This document shows, in pieces, positions 22,631 through 36,223 of a stretch of DNA of 64,000 nucleotides. How positions within the stretch are numbered: position 1 is the first letter of the stretch; every line of letters begins with the position of its first letter. The translations under genes and the position numbers were made by a program. This stretch comes from Apostichopus japonicus (lineage: Eukaryota; Echinodermata; Holothuroidea; Aspidochirotida; Stichopodidae). The stretch spans positions 20,935,984-20,999,983 of the forward strand of contig NC_092564.1 of the NCBI RefSeq assembly GCF_037975245.1. The letters run 5' to 3'. The notes under the pieces were generated by a model. That model worked only from the letters and a program-made list of their open reading frames with translations. It was not told the DNA's origin and searched no databases.

Positions 22631-25600
22631 TCTCCATAAGGTTAAAATATTGTAGGAATTAACTAGGACAGAGTATCAAGTGGTTCAAGTATCAACATCA
22701 GGAGAAACGTTTTGCTGGTTGGAAAGTCAGTATGACATTGGTAGGTCGTTGCTTCCATGCACAATGATATTGCAGTTTAATACCCTGCATAATCATATCG
22801 TTCCAATCTGCGTGAACTTGGGGTTATTTCAAGTTTAACCAGGTTACAGAAATAGTTGAATCTTTCTCTGACCATATCAGTAAACAGATGTGGGCTAGTT
22901 TATATTCATTCCCTCCAGTGGAATTGAAACATGAATTACAATGTTAGAATTCAGAGTTTTTATTGTTATTATATCTGGTTATGATAACACAATTAAGCAC
23001 AATATGTAGCATGGTTCTGATAGGACACCGTGATAAACCGGAGGCAGCCATAGTAGTCAGCTACTTGAATTTGCATTCAAAGAATGATTGATTATAATCA
23101 GTATTATAAAATGCCAAAACTAAAATTGTCATCAACAGCCTATATATTATAACCCAAGGGAAGACTTGCATTATAAGCATTGGAAAGCAGTTGTAAAGTC
23201 ACATACAAATGGTAGCTGTTTTTCAAACTTATACGGAAACTGTTTACTGCCACCTGAACTCATTCTGTAAGACAGTTCATCATCTCATGTGGCATATTCA
23301 CATTAGGAGATTAAAAGTTTAGGTATGTGTGAAATGCTTTCAGATGGCAGTTGAGATGTTTAAAGGGTCATTTCTCAGACATTTATAATCATGTTATAGA
23401 AATTTACAATTATACCAGACTGATAACAATGTTTTTATAATTTTTTATTAACACTCAACAAGATATCAATATTGATCTTGTGCTACTGTAAATGTGATCA
23501 TTTAATAGTGTTATATGTAAATATTGACTTTCTTCCTCACTTACCTGTCTCCCCACAAACCTCAGCACCTTCTTCTACGGTCTTGCCATTGTCAAAGGGA
23601 AGTCATTTGGATGGTAAAAACAGTCAGGATCTTGAACTTGAACATCAATTTTAGCATCATTAGTAAAATTTGGGACCGATACTATGGAACTTTAAAGTAT
23701 CTCTCTAGCCTAGAGGGTAATATATGATCAAATTTTAGGCTTTTCATCATATTTGTCGGAAACAATATTTCCTATAGACAATGGAAGTGTGGTAACCACA
23801 TGCAATTACAGTTGACTAATGGCACTTTCCCAATTTTTGTAGCAAAACTGAAATGAAATCGTTGTGAAATGTCAAGCAAACTACAGTAAAGGATGTTCTG
23901 TTTACAATTTTGATTTACAAATGTTGACTTTCAGTTGACAGAAATGCATTCATACACATGAAAAAGCAACCGATACAGTTGTTGAACATGGAGGATATTC
24001 ACCAGGAAACATCGTTATGCCATATTGCCAGCTATTCCTAAAGACGTGTTCCATTTTCATCCCCCGTTGAACGTTGTCATGACGCCAGATTTCTTTTCAT
24101 TTTTACAGAACAAGTGTGTGGACAGATGTCAGTCACATGACAACTCCATGCATATCACATGTACAGAACATACATACCTCAATATTTGAACCTATACAGT
24201 AAGTTAAGCTGGAGCGAAAAATATTTCAAAATCTCACAAAAGCGAGAAATGTCTTTAGATATTACTATTAAGCATATGAAAGTGATCAGTACAAAGAGTT
24301 AGTGCATTTCTTGGCAATCAATTCATTGTTTGTTTGTACCGGTATTTTTTTTTTTTTATACATCTGACAACAGATATGCTTTAAGATTATGAAAGTTTGA
24401 AAGATGGGACTTTGGAGTCGGACCATCCCTTTAACTTTTCTTCAGTCAGCATCCGCTCTCCAGAGTCTTTGAGAGAGAAACGAAGACAAGACGTGCTTGT
24501 CAGATCTGTCAGAGCTATTGCATACGTGTTGCAAGCAGTCCCTTCTGCACGACTAGTCTCGAAAAAAAAATGAGGAGGCAAGCAAGAAAGAAAGAAGAAG
24601 GAAGAAAAAAATACGAACGGCAGGCGGATGGGTAGAAATAGGTCACCTGATTTTGTGGGTTTAGTATGATTTGATTTTGAAAGGGAAAATTGGAGTTCGC
24701 AGGCAGCCTTGTGATTGGCTTGAAGATACTGGTGAGATATACGGCTGTAGCGACAGGGTATGTTAATGAAGGGATTTTCAGTCTAATAACGTTGGATGGA
24801 TTTGAAAGCTCTGCAGTTAAGCGCATAATCAGGAGTGAAGTTTAAAATTGTGATGATTTATGGTAGTTTAAGATAGATACTGTATCATTCAACTTGAATC
24901 ATATTAATCAGACGGTACTTGAAAGATTTGTAGCAGTACCGCCATGGCTTTGTGTAGAAAGTTGCTGAGACGCTGCAGTTGGGAGGTGGAAACGATATCA
25001 CATGTATATACTGTAGCATTGCATGTGAAGGCAACATTCCTATCTTTCATGTGAATACTTCAAGGAAATATTACTTAGTAGTGAGGTGATAACTAATTAG
25101 ATTCCAATTGCATGATAAATTGAAATATTGATGTGGTATGACTCTTTGACATATTCTAAAGAGAATTACACAGCCATTATCACATTAATAGATATGCCAA
25201 GAATAATTTGGAAGAAAAACAGTAATACAACAGAAAAATAGTCATAGTTCTGTCTGGGAGATATCACAACTGTAAACTCTTATAATTATTGATGACGATG
25301 TCACAGCTCCTCATTATGGTAAAAATAATATTAGGAAATACATACTCTTCAGAAACTAATTGATGTTATACTTGAATGTGGCCTTGTAAAAATTCTGTTT
25401 TTTTCCATTTATTGATGTTAATTACTTTTATGTTCTTTCAAACAACTGGTTATTGTAATTTGTTATTGTTTTCCCGTGTTGAGTAAAAAGTTGGTTTTAT
25501 GTAGAAATTTGACCATTTCTGATTGAATGTCACCAAAACCTTATTATCATGCTTTGGGATTTGCAAGTGCGAATTAGGCTACAGTATGTGAAACCCAGTA

Positions 25601-27338
25601 TGACTCACAACATGGCTGGCTGTTTGTTTGCTACCAAAACCTAATTCACTTTTCTTTAACTTGGCCAAATGGCCAATCCTTCCTTTGATCAATCTAGAAT
25701 AAGCCTGAGTTTTTTGGGTTTTACAATATCTTTATCAGTTCAGGACTGAAGCCATCAGCAAATGAAGCCATCATGACTCACAATTAGTATGGTATTAAAA
25801 TAGGGAAGCTGTTAACGTCCACATTTTCTGCAGTGCAGATTTATGAATTTGGTTGTCAAGAACAACTAAAAATACTTTACTAGTTTACTGAAATTTCATC
25901 TGTTAGCAATAGTTATAGATACCTTAATTAACAACTGTAGTCTGATCTAAAAAAGAAAAGAAAAAAAAAACATGAAAAGGAAAAGATAAAAGGGCAAAAT
26001 AATTCTTTTTTGCAAAGATTCAACTTCAAACTAAGTGTAAATTCCTTACGTACAGCTACTGATGGCCACAGAAATGCATGGTAATTGGGTGGGAATTAAT
26101 CGACCATATTTGACCACCATAGCCGCCGCAATAAAACGTTTTTTTTCTTTCTTTTAATCACGCTGCAACACAGACTGACTGTTCATAATGGATCAGGCTT
26201 TTTCTCTTAAATTGAATGAATCGATTTGTTTGAACAAAACCCTCCAACAATTATTAGCTACTGTTGCACGAAAGGACTTGTATAGCTTTAATTGTGTGGC
26301 AAGTTTAAAACTGGGTTGATAACACGGTCAGCATAAAAAAAATTATTTCTTATGACATTTTACGGTAGACTGGATAAGAATGAGGGCTGTTTGTAGTTCA
26401 CCAAATACTCGAAAAATGGATTGTGGTCCAAAGGAAGCAGTTGCTACTTACACACCTGCAAATAGGAAGCATTGTTATTGGCTAACGATGTGTAAAGGAA
26501 ACCTATATGGCAAAGGTGTCTTTGAAATTAAGGGTGGGTTTTTACTTGTCGTGACCTATTTGTATTTGTGTTTTTGGTCGCGGGGGGGGGGGAGTCTTAC
26601 TGGATCACAATAGTAAATTATGCAAATATATGCTGTGCCAATTTACGTACAGCGACAGTAGTGGAGCTGCTGTTAGTGACAGTCAATGACACGATTCCCA
26701 AGAGGCCTATAGTAAATTTGGGTGTGGAACTAAAGTAAATTGTGCATGACATTGCAAATATGCATAGGAATTAATAAGAACTGATGACAAAATTTTGAGT
26801 AATAAAGATTAATAGTGACAGGGAAGGGGAGGGGGATAAATGTTCCTAAAATTAAGAGGATGGGGGCAAAAGTCGTAAAACATTGTGCGATTGTGTCCAA
26901 ACCTTGAGAGAATAAAAATTTTTATTGAAAGTTTTGCCAACCCTCTTTCCGGCAAAGTAAAGATGGCCCCCTACATCTACTGTATATAGATTTAGAAAAT
27001 ACTCCTAGTTAATTCCATAATTGTTAAAACAGTAGACAGTAGACACACAGGAAATATATATGTAACAAGAACTGATTTGCATCAACTCTTTTGCAAATGT
27101 TTATGCAGATGGTGGTTTGGTTCTCATGCAGCAATGCTGATTTTTTGTCCTCTTGGCACTCCATGGCTGGTGTCCTTTTCATTAATGAAATTATCTCAAT
27201 GTCCCACTGCTTCCCTGTTTACAGTTGAAGCAGATACTTCTTGTCCCAGCTTCACTTTAATGCAATCAGCCATTAGTTAGCTGTATCACATTACCTATAT
27301 AGTCCACTTCTATATTAAGTTAGAATATTTTGTGCACA
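22631..27338. other. non-coding, no gene recognised
   Basis: AT-rich sequence with a T-run near 24349, A-rich stretches near 25950, and a G-run at 26582. A lone end-like sequence GGACCATCCCTTTAAC near 24420-24434 resembles the right edge of a TTAA-type element, but no partner was found. The open frame at 26380-26613 has no recognised motif. Confidence 0.4.
23533..23592. repeat. dispersed ~60-bp motif, copy 2
   Basis: CTCACTTACCTGTCTCCCCA, then CAAACCTCAGCACC and TTCTACGGTCTTG. Same word order and orientation as the copies at 17390, 37297 and 46360. Confidence 0.6.
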
Positions 27339-27342
27339 TTAA

Positions 27343-28317
27343 AGGAATTGTCTGGTGGAAGATTTTGATACATTGTCCTTGTAGTTATTATTTTTCTCTT
27401 TCTAACCATGTAAAAATTGTCCCCATTCGACGTTTTCTTCTTGTAGAAATCTGGTTTTCAAATTCACCAGTTTCTCACCAAAAGTACCGTTTGTTCGAAC
27501 GCTTCAATATGGTGATTGACGTAGTGCTTGCAGACAGGCAAAACAGGCGACTTGAAGTTAGCACTCCCAATTCCGCAGCAAATTAACTCACGTGTAAGCA
27601 CATTGAATTGCCTCATATATATAACGTACATACTCGCGAACGTATATACTACGATGCTCAGTTGGTGTACTTGTATAGCGTTACACATAGTACACTCACA
27701 CTCAAACCACAGTTCATTAACTGTTCTTCGAAATCGCTGAAATAAAATTCACGGATCAAATTAACAGTAAAAGGAAACTTATAAAGTATTCGTTAAACCG
27801 AAAGATGAAACTTGGCGGGATCGATGTCATCGCAAAACTGTCCGATTGTAAACGTTAGAGTAGCCTATACACGCGAACATTCTTCGCGCTGGAGCTGGAT
27901 ACCGCGATGTATAAACAACGAAGAGCCTGCTGTTAAAACTTATCTTGTGTTACACAAAGACCACGAAACCACCGATCTACTACATATATTGCGGCTTAAG
28001 GAGTTTTTGAAAACATATCCAATTTTTAAGAAATTTCACCGGAAATTAAGGAAGAAATTTATCTGTATACAAACGCTGTTTTTGTTGTGATTACCGTATA
28101 GGTACTGTGCGGAGGGTGGGTTATGACGCAATCTGCTATGGCAGAGCTGACGTCACGTATTGTACTGTTCAAATCATATTTGAAATGTCTATCCATAACG
28201 ATTAAAAATTCGTTTCTCTGTCAAACGCAACATTAGCGTTCTCATACTTTGACAACATGTTTGGAAAATTATTTACTATTTTTTAAGGTAACTTCTTTGG
28301 GCCACCAGACAATCCTT
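27343..28317. mobile_element. TTAA-flanked DNA transposon derivative, 975 bp
   Basis: TTAA at 27339-27342 is followed by AGGAATTGTCTGGTGG. The right end carries CCACCAGACAATCCTTTTAA (28302-28321). The reverse complement of the right end matches the left end for about 16-18 bp with a one-base shift, and both ends abut TTAA, the expected 4-bp target duplication. TTAA targets are used by piggyBac and Kolobok superfamilies. The AG-starting termini fit Kolobok better than the CC-starting piggyBac ends, but this is inference. The interior is CpG-richer than the flanks and includes TGACGTCA near 28150. A 92-codon frame (27812-28090) shows no transposase motif, so the element is probably non-autonomous. 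Confidence 0.8.
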
Positions 28318-28699
28318 TTAAGCTGACCTAGTGACCTTGAGATTCAACTGTATTCAAATTGTTCAACTTAGACATATTGGCTGAAGGAATATATTTTTCG
28401 TAAAAGTCAACAAATAATACAGTTAATAAACTGCATACTGTTATAACCTTTTGTCATCATACTAGGGAGACAAACTATTTTGGCTGCAAATGTTTTCCTG
28501 GAAACAAAACCAGCTGCTGAAGGTAAGAACTGTGAACCATCATTTGTATATCTGCGACAGAATTGAGGAATTCTGAAGAACGAGTCCTGATGAGGTTTCA
28601 TAGCCCCACACTAAATGCTTCTTTTCTTCGTCTTTCAAATCTGAAGCTGAACAAAGATTGTATTTTAAGCAGTTGTTTTGATTGACTTGGTTATTTCTT

Positions 28700-30290
28700 A
28701 AATTTAATAGAACAAGAAATCCTCTCAACATCATAGTGAAGTAGCGTGGTAATATGGTAGGATCCTTAAAGGGTGTGAAGACTCGCGCAAAAAGAAACGT
28801 TTAATGCCGGTAATTTGACCTAGTTTCGATTGAGGTGTAACAAAAGTGTTAAACACCACCATCGATCCCAGAAAATACACACACAGCTTGCTACCGTCGG
28901 TAATTAGACACTATAGTGTACAGTCAGTACATACAGCTGCGGTCAATACTCACAGCTCAGTATACAAACGATACAGTGATGGACATCTCAGGTCCAGCTA
29001 AAGATAACAATTAAGGTATCATGTTTCTTTACTGTCTGCATTTTGTAGCGACACGAACAAAACGTCACTTGCAAGCAACAGAAAGTTAACTTTTTCAGAT
29101 GGCCGCACACGGTTTGGGGCGAGTCTTCAATGCCTTTAATGAGTACTACACTTTCATCAGTTTTGATAGAATGAAAGGTCATTTGAGGTCAACAGGAGGC
29201 AAATCTGAAAACCTTGTAAACAACTCAATAATTGTAGATTTAGTGAATCTCATTTTTGGAATGTACCCCCTCCCCCTGGCAGTAAGTTCTCAGCTGCTTT
29301 TTTTTAGTGTGGAAGGTCAAAGGTCATTAGATGTCAATCAATGTCCAAGTCTGAAATTGTTGTAAACATGACTCCAAGAGTAAAGCTGCAATAACATACA
29401 CCATACTCAGAATGTACATCCATCTTCGTGAGTCTAAGAACTGTAATTTATTCTGAAGAGGTCAATGGTCAATATAGTTCAAATGGCTGAAAAAATTGTA
29501 AACATGATAATTCAAAAAGTTAAGTTTAGATGAACCTCATAGTTGATAGAATGGTGCCCACTTGTGACTTGGTTATTTTGGTCAACATAGTTGGGTCAAC
29601 TTCAGTTCAGTTTCCAAGTTTGTGGGAAGGATGAATATACAGTGTAGGTTTGAAGTACACTTGAGCAATGCATACAGTCAGAAGGATGATAAAATCTGTT
29701 TTAGAAAGCTGATACACTTTGAGTTGGATGACTTACTATAAATTCACTTGACCGTTGTCAGTTGTCACACTCTGGGCATCAAAATGGTCAATAGGTTTTC
29801 TCAAATGGTCTCAAAATTGGCCTTATTTATTCTCTGTGATGTATATATACACTAGATGATTTTGGCTTCGGCAATAAGTTTTCAAAACATTTCACAGTGA
29901 ATAAACAATGCTGTAATTTCATTCATTAAGGACATTATGGGTTGGTGGGCTAAGCCGATTTGTTAGCTCAATTAAGTAACGAAATTGTCCATGTGTTCGT
30001 ACAGTATCTATGTGACTGAATTCAGCATACAGTAGGGAGAATGGTCTCGATGGATATTAACAAAATTACATTCAAAATTTTTACTGTAAATTCCTTATCA
30101 GTGACTTAATTGGTAGATGCCAACAAGTGAGTGTTAGAATGTAATGGTATAGGGAGATGGAAATCTAGTTAATGGTTCTCACTTTTTGGAAAAATTAAAC
30201 TCAACTTGCTCTGCATCATCAGGAAAGTTGAATGAAAATGTTATGGCAAGAATCACAAAGTCTTCTGGCTTTCTGGTTGTGTGATACTGT
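28700..30290 (+). repeat. dispersed repeat family R, copy 1, interrupted by a MITE
   Basis: About 1.2 kb of sequence recognisably homologous, in the same order and orientation, to 52840-54015. Shared blocks include GGTCATTTGAGGTCAA, AAACCTTGTAAACA, TCTCAAATGGTCTCAAAA, TGGCCTTATT, GTTAGCTCAA/GCTAGCTCAA, AATTGTCCAT/AATGTCCATT, CACAAGTGAGTGTTA and GGCAAGAATCACAAAG. A 366-bp MITE (28770-29135) splits it near the left end. The copies are strongly diverged with many indels, so the family is old. No coding sequence is evident. Confidence 0.8.
28770..29135. mobile_element. MITE family M, copy 1, 366 bp, TTAA target site
   Basis: The left end after TTAA is AGGGTGTGAAGACTCGCGC. The right end is GCGAGTCTTCAATGCCT, followed by TTAA. 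The ends form imperfect terminal inverted repeats of about 20 bp (AGGGTGTGAAGACTCGC against AGGCATTGAAGACTCGC). The second copy at 46891-47255 is nearly the same length and highly similar throughout. Flanking sequence GGTAGGATCC-TTAA and TTAA-TGAGTACTAC rejoins the consensus of repeat family R, proving that the unit between the TTAAs is an insertion. No open frame codes for a transposase. Confidence 0.92.
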
Positions 30291-33200
30291 GCTTGTACTT
30301 ATCTCTAAGTAATAGAAGAGCAATTAGTATGATCAAATGTACTTATTCCAACTTTAATAATTCAAATTGTAACAAATATAACAAATTGATATACCCCAAA
30401 ACACTTTGAAATTTAATTTTTTACAGTTTCGACCATTTTGGGTCAATGTTCGAAAAGCTGCATTCATTGATCTCAAGTAGCGGAAAACCATTAAAAAATA
30501 TCATGCATTTCAAAAACATTTCAAAAATCACCCAAGGTTACATTCTGCTACAGATTTGTACGTTCTTTATGTGTATCCCCTTCAATGCCTAACAGACTGA
30601 CTACATATATGCCTTTATATGCGTACTGCACAAAGAATTGTCGAGACGCTCATAAAACAAGAATAATCGACACCGAACCAAACAGCTCTACAAGGTATAA
30701 TGACTACCGTGAGGAATCTACAAAATGTAACTCAGTTTGCTGTATAATTGCCAGAAGAAGATTTTTATCGGTTCACTGTGTTCAGCATTCATGTTTATGT
30801 CAATGACCCTTCTAACTTTGTTCCTGTCAAAAGAGATGGCAATTATGTCTCATTCAATTATGGTTGCCATGGTAACACATACTGGATTCATTCCAATGGA
30901 AATTGTTCCATATTGTTGATGTCGTTTTATGCATAAAGAGAGTCAGGCCTGTTAGTGTTTTGTGGTAGATCAAGTGTCCCAGTTAAAATTGGTGTAATGT
31001 AATTAAAGTTAGCGACGGCATAAATTCGATCTCTTCTAGAGTGATTGGCGTTTCGAGAAACTGAAGGCGAAGCATGAACACAAAGAATATGATGTCGGAA
31101 AGTGTTTCATAATTACGTTTTGATTATAGTCAAGAACGATGATGCCTTTGTAGTAGGCTGTAGATGCGTTGCATTGATTAAGGACAATGATACTATTCAA
31201 TAGGCAGTGATCATGCATTTGTGCCTCCCTAAATTTGTAAAATGTAAATCAAACATGAGGAAAAGTAGGAGAGAATTTTTTTTTTAGCATTTTATGTATT
31301 AATTTTTTAAGTCAGACCTTAAGAGAATTTTCTTTGTCTATGCATGATTAGTTTAAATATATTAGGAAGGAGAGAGGATTGAAGGAGAAAGACAGGTGGT
31401 GTAGGAGGAAGAGAAAGGATTATATGTGTCTCAAAATAAATTATGTTTTTGAAGGTGATGTAAATTCCATTTTTAGGATACAGAAACATAAATTGTAGGG
31501 CATATATACACTAAATGAAGAAAGGAGCATTAGTTGAATTGATACCAAAATTTAATGGAGACTCAGAGATTCCCTTGCTCAGTGTATGTTACCATGGAAA
31601 CTTGTGATGACAAGGTTTGTCTCACAATCTTGTGAGTATCATGCATATTCATAGATATTCAAAACATTTTCTAGTATGTGTAATTTTTTGTGTTACTGAA
31701 GTACCTTTCAAAAAGTTATGAATTACAGACTGTATAATAGCATCACATCTAGACCATGAAATATGAGCATTTATTGGAACATTGTGGTAAGTAGCAAACC
31801 TGCACAAGTAAAAAATTTGCAGCATTTATGTATTTTCATAACCATCCATATGTCTCCATGTTTAATTTTATGCCTTCAAGATTAAACACTCCTGACTGGT
31901 ATTGATCATAACTTAGTTTCTGTACTCCAGAACATAAAGATAGATAATCTTTGTTCACTTAATAATCAAATCTACAGTCTGTCCTCAATTTTGAGCATGT
32001 CTACTAAAATTCAAATGTTCAAAGACTTGTGATACCTTCCTTGTTTGATTTCTTAGGTCATATATATGCTTTTGTCTTTTCCTTCAATCGATACCAAATT
32101 TATTTAATTTTTTTCTGGGAAGTTTGCACTCATGCAATAAAGAAGGATACATTATTCATGTTAACTCCATTGGTTGTGCTTGACCGATGTGCTGGCTGTT
32201 ATAGTTTTTGTTAGTAATCAGATAACACTGAATTGATCAATTGACCAAATTGCCTCCTACAGGTTCATTATACTCCCATACACCTGGAAAATGCGGTCAA
32301 GCAGCTCCAATAAAGATAATCCTGAAAAAGTACTTGTGGTGAAATCCCAAGGTCATGTAGCAATATCATTTCCAATTGGTTTACCAGTCAAGACTCGATC
32401 ATTGGAAAGCCACAAGGAAGTAGGTCAAAGGTTTAAATGATTTGAAATAGAGTTAGTTTATAGTGAAATCAGCTATTGAGGTAGTCAAGGTTAGATGCTG
32501 CTGTTATGTTTATAATCAAAATTCAAAAGAATAATCATATGCATGTATATATCATATACTGCCCTTGTTAAGCATTATGATTTTGCTAATGTGATGGTTC
32601 ATGTTGACATTCTGAAAATAAGTCAGACTTGGTAAAGGTGGGGGGGAGAGGGGGGGTAGTGACGGGGTTAGGAATGGAGAGGAAAGGAATGAATGAACAG
32701 AGGGTAAGGGAATGGAAGTTAGGAAACAATGAAGTAATCACCTTTTTCAAGGCATGGAAATGCATAAAAGCCTTGAACTAACTAAGAGTAACAATCAAAA
32801 TGCTTAGATTCTAGCAATTTTAGGGCAGATCTGCTGGAATTAATCAGGATAAGCTTGTCATTGCTCACACTGAGACAGGAGATAATTGTTTTTGCTTTAT
32901 GTTTCACTTATTGAACATTAATCAGTGAGCTAATAGTGATTAAAGTCCAGTAAGAAAATTGATGCATTAGCTGGACAATTTCCCTGTATAGGATCACAGC
33001 TAAACAGTAGATTTTTCCAAACTCAAGTTTCAAGTGATTCTTTAATACTTTATCAACTGACAGGCATGTCAAGACTGATGGGGTGATGGTCAATGGGTTG
33101 CACCCCAGGGTGGGACCTGGGGAGAAAAGAATAGTGCAAAAAGGAGACCGATGAAATAGTCGAAGACTGTCAGCTGATACTCTGTTGGTAAATTAGGCTG

Positions 33201-35869
33201 AAGAACTGAAATGTTATTACATTTTGTTCCATAGATGGATCAAAGAATTTTAGCACAGAAGGCCCCTTTAAGGAAATTATATGTTTTATACCAGCATCTC
33301 TCACGTTACAATTATTTGCCTGTATTATTTTCTAAAATTAAAGCTGCATATTGCGTTAAATTTGTAACTTGCTGGAATATCTACACTATATTACCATAAA
33401 GGAATTAGAGGTACCTTAAAAGGTTTCCGAATGAAATAATAACAAATACAATCAACATTTAAGATTATATGTCTACTTTCATGAACATTAAAATAGAATC
33501 AGAAAATATTACAAATTTAAATTTAATGTAACAAATAACGTACAGGCTTCAGGTAGTGCCTATAAACATCCTGTGAAAGAACAACAATAAAGAAGAGAGA
33601 CAAGTTACAAGAACAAACTAATGATGAAATAACAAAGTGTAATTTAGCAAATTTATGCAAACAGATGATTAGACAAGTTTCATATCCTGCATAGTTACGG
33701 TAGTTGTACATCAGGATATCTCTTCTTCAGTGAGTGATCTACCCAAGATAGCTTTGCGGATTGAAATGTCAGCTGGTGAACTAAATGTTAACATGCTAGG
33801 TATAATGAGCATTCTCAGACAAATTCATTAAACAGAGTTGTTAATTAACTAATTAAAACAAATTAAGTAGAATTGTAAGTTATAACTATAGACTTAGCTA
33901 ATTATGTGAAAATATAACCAGATTTGATCAAAGTTAACTACGTCTTTTACCACATTGTTCATTCTGCATGGTATAGTGATTACATCGACCCCAGTCTATA
34001 CATGCAGGATATGATGTTATGATGTACCACAGAGAGGTACCAGCATAAGAATAAATCATACAAGTTACCCTTGGGAATTGTTTCAGCTTAATTGTAACAT
34101 TGTTTTGAGGCAAGCATTTGTACTTTTACATGAAATAGGATAGGAATGTGTAAACTATCAATTTATGCAAAGTGTTCTGTGTACTTTATGGCACATATAT
34201 GCTGTACACTATATATACTGAGAAAAAAATCCATTGGGTGTGATATAAGCCAGTGAGGATAAACTTTGAATGATTAAAATATCTCTAATAGAATTCAAAA
34301 TAGCCAAGATAAAATGCAATATGCATCGATTATTATCTGTAATTGGGGAAAATATTCCACCATTTCCTTTTTTCCCCCTCTATGATTGTATTTTATTTAT
34401 TTATTTCTAGGGGGGTCCTTATTCATTTTTATCTGCTATGTGTTTATGATGAAGTCTCTCAGGAGGAAAACAACTGTGTGTGTAGTAGCCCCTTCCTTTA
34501 ATCATGAGAAAACATAACCCAGTTTTTCACACTTCTTTCATATTTACTTTTCATTCTGACGTGAATGCTTTTAAGATAATTGCATGCCTGAAGAGGCTGC
34601 ATTCATCTACCAATGGCCGGGCTTTTGTGTGTTTTATTGACAGAAGCGTACAGCTTGGCTGCGCTATCCCGTGAGCTTCATCGATGACAAATAATTAACC
34701 ACTCGTAAGAACTGGGTCATTTATTCATGCAGCTTCATCGGTTTGAATGTTTGGCGCTGCATCAAATATCAGGCCAAAAAGTTATTGTGCATCATTCAAA
34801 TAAGTTACCGTTTTTTTTACATAATTTTGGTTTTTGGGTGCACTGAGACCAAAAGTATCAGAGAAATTCTTGAGTAGGTTGTATGTTTTGGTGACTTTGT
34901 GAAACCATTGTTAAGTAAAGAAAATTCATACAATTTCCCCAATCCACAAAAAAAAAAAAAAAAAAAAAATGTAAAGAAACTATAGTTACCATCTTTTCAT
35001 TTTCTTTGATATCATTTTGAATTTGTGAAGTGACCAAACTTAGAGTATTTTGGATTGCCATAAATTTGTAGTTGGATAGTAATTCTTCTTGAAGTAATAG
35101 TAAAATTAACTTCTCCTTATATAATATATTACACGTTTGGTAGATTGGCATCTATCTTGGCATACATAACATATTCATATAAAGTGTGAAAACTTCTTTA
35201 CTCTCTAACTCTTTTAGACTCAAAGTATCTTTCAGTTCAAAACTAATATTTAATATAGAGATTCACGTAAACAGGCTTGCTCAATGTGGCAATCTAAACT
35301 TTTTCGTATTATTCCATTTAGGAGTAATGTTGAGAGAGACTTTTTAGCAAGCCATGAAACAATTAAGTCTGTGTTGCACCAAGTTTTCACCCCATCTTGC
35401 ATTCTGTCTTTGATAGGAGATGAAATGATCTCAAAGCTAATGATTGAGCTAGGAATACATTACTATATAGGTGCAGTTAACAGCACAGCTCAGATGTGAA
35501 GTATCTATGATGCAGAACGTTGATATGTATTTGTACTTCAATGTAATTTACACGTTTTTATTATTTACCAGTTGGTCGGGTTCTCCGATAAAGTAGGTTT
35601 CTCGTTGTTCATTCTAGGTTAATAAGGAAGAGCAATTTAATAGAGACTGGAATCATGCAATTAAGACTCAACTTTGGCCCTGAAAAACAGAGAGAGGAAT
35701 GGGAAGGCTGGCTCTGATAGGGATATTTTTGAAGATGTGAAGGATGCTTGAAAGTCTTTTGGGCTGCTACAAATCTACTTCTTAACCTACTTTACTTCTA
35801 TTCCTCCTTAACATCTTCATGCTCCACTTTGCATTTTTATCATCCTTCAGCCATTCAAAAAGAAATAAG

Positions 35870-35998
35870 AAAAAACTCAAGAATAGAAAAGGAAAGAGAA
35901 GAAAAGAGACAGAGTGAGAGACAAAGAGAAAAGAGGAGGAAATTAAGGAAAAGATAGATAAAATAGAAGAATAGATAGCGAGAGAGAGAGAGAGCAAA
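35870..35998. repeat. purine-rich GA tract
   Basis: A/G-only stretches ending in a (GA)n run near 35980-35994. The basic or Ser/Leu-rich frames read from it are low-complexity artefacts. Confidence 0.85.
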
Positions 35999-36209
35999 AG
36001 GAAGACTTTAATTCAGTAGAATGAGTCCTTGATCTAATTGTTTTTTAACCTAAAGTACATATCTGCCCCATCCATCCTCCCAAGATAAGAAGAAATCCTA
36101 AACTAGATTTGAAAAAGAAAGTCAGTGGTTTGATTTCTAGGTCATAGGCAAAGTAGGCCAAGAGACTCTTTGAAACTGTGAGTAGCTCATAAATTACAAG
36201 GGGTTTACC

Positions 36210-36223
36210 CCCCCCCCCCCCCC
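36210..36223. repeat. homopolymeric C run
   Basis: A run of about 14-15 C. Similar runs lie at 4976 and 45375. Confidence 0.9.

Noticed and set aside
27812-28090. 92-codon frame inside the 27.3-28.3 kb transposon as a transposase
   Set aside because: It starts at a non-ATG codon, and no acidic triad, zinc finger or THAP-like pattern is visible.
30585-30936. Overlapping 60-73-codon frames near 30.6-30.9 kb as exons
   Set aside because: Three overlapping frames compete, none has paired splice signals, and residues show no recognisable family. Length is within chance expectation.
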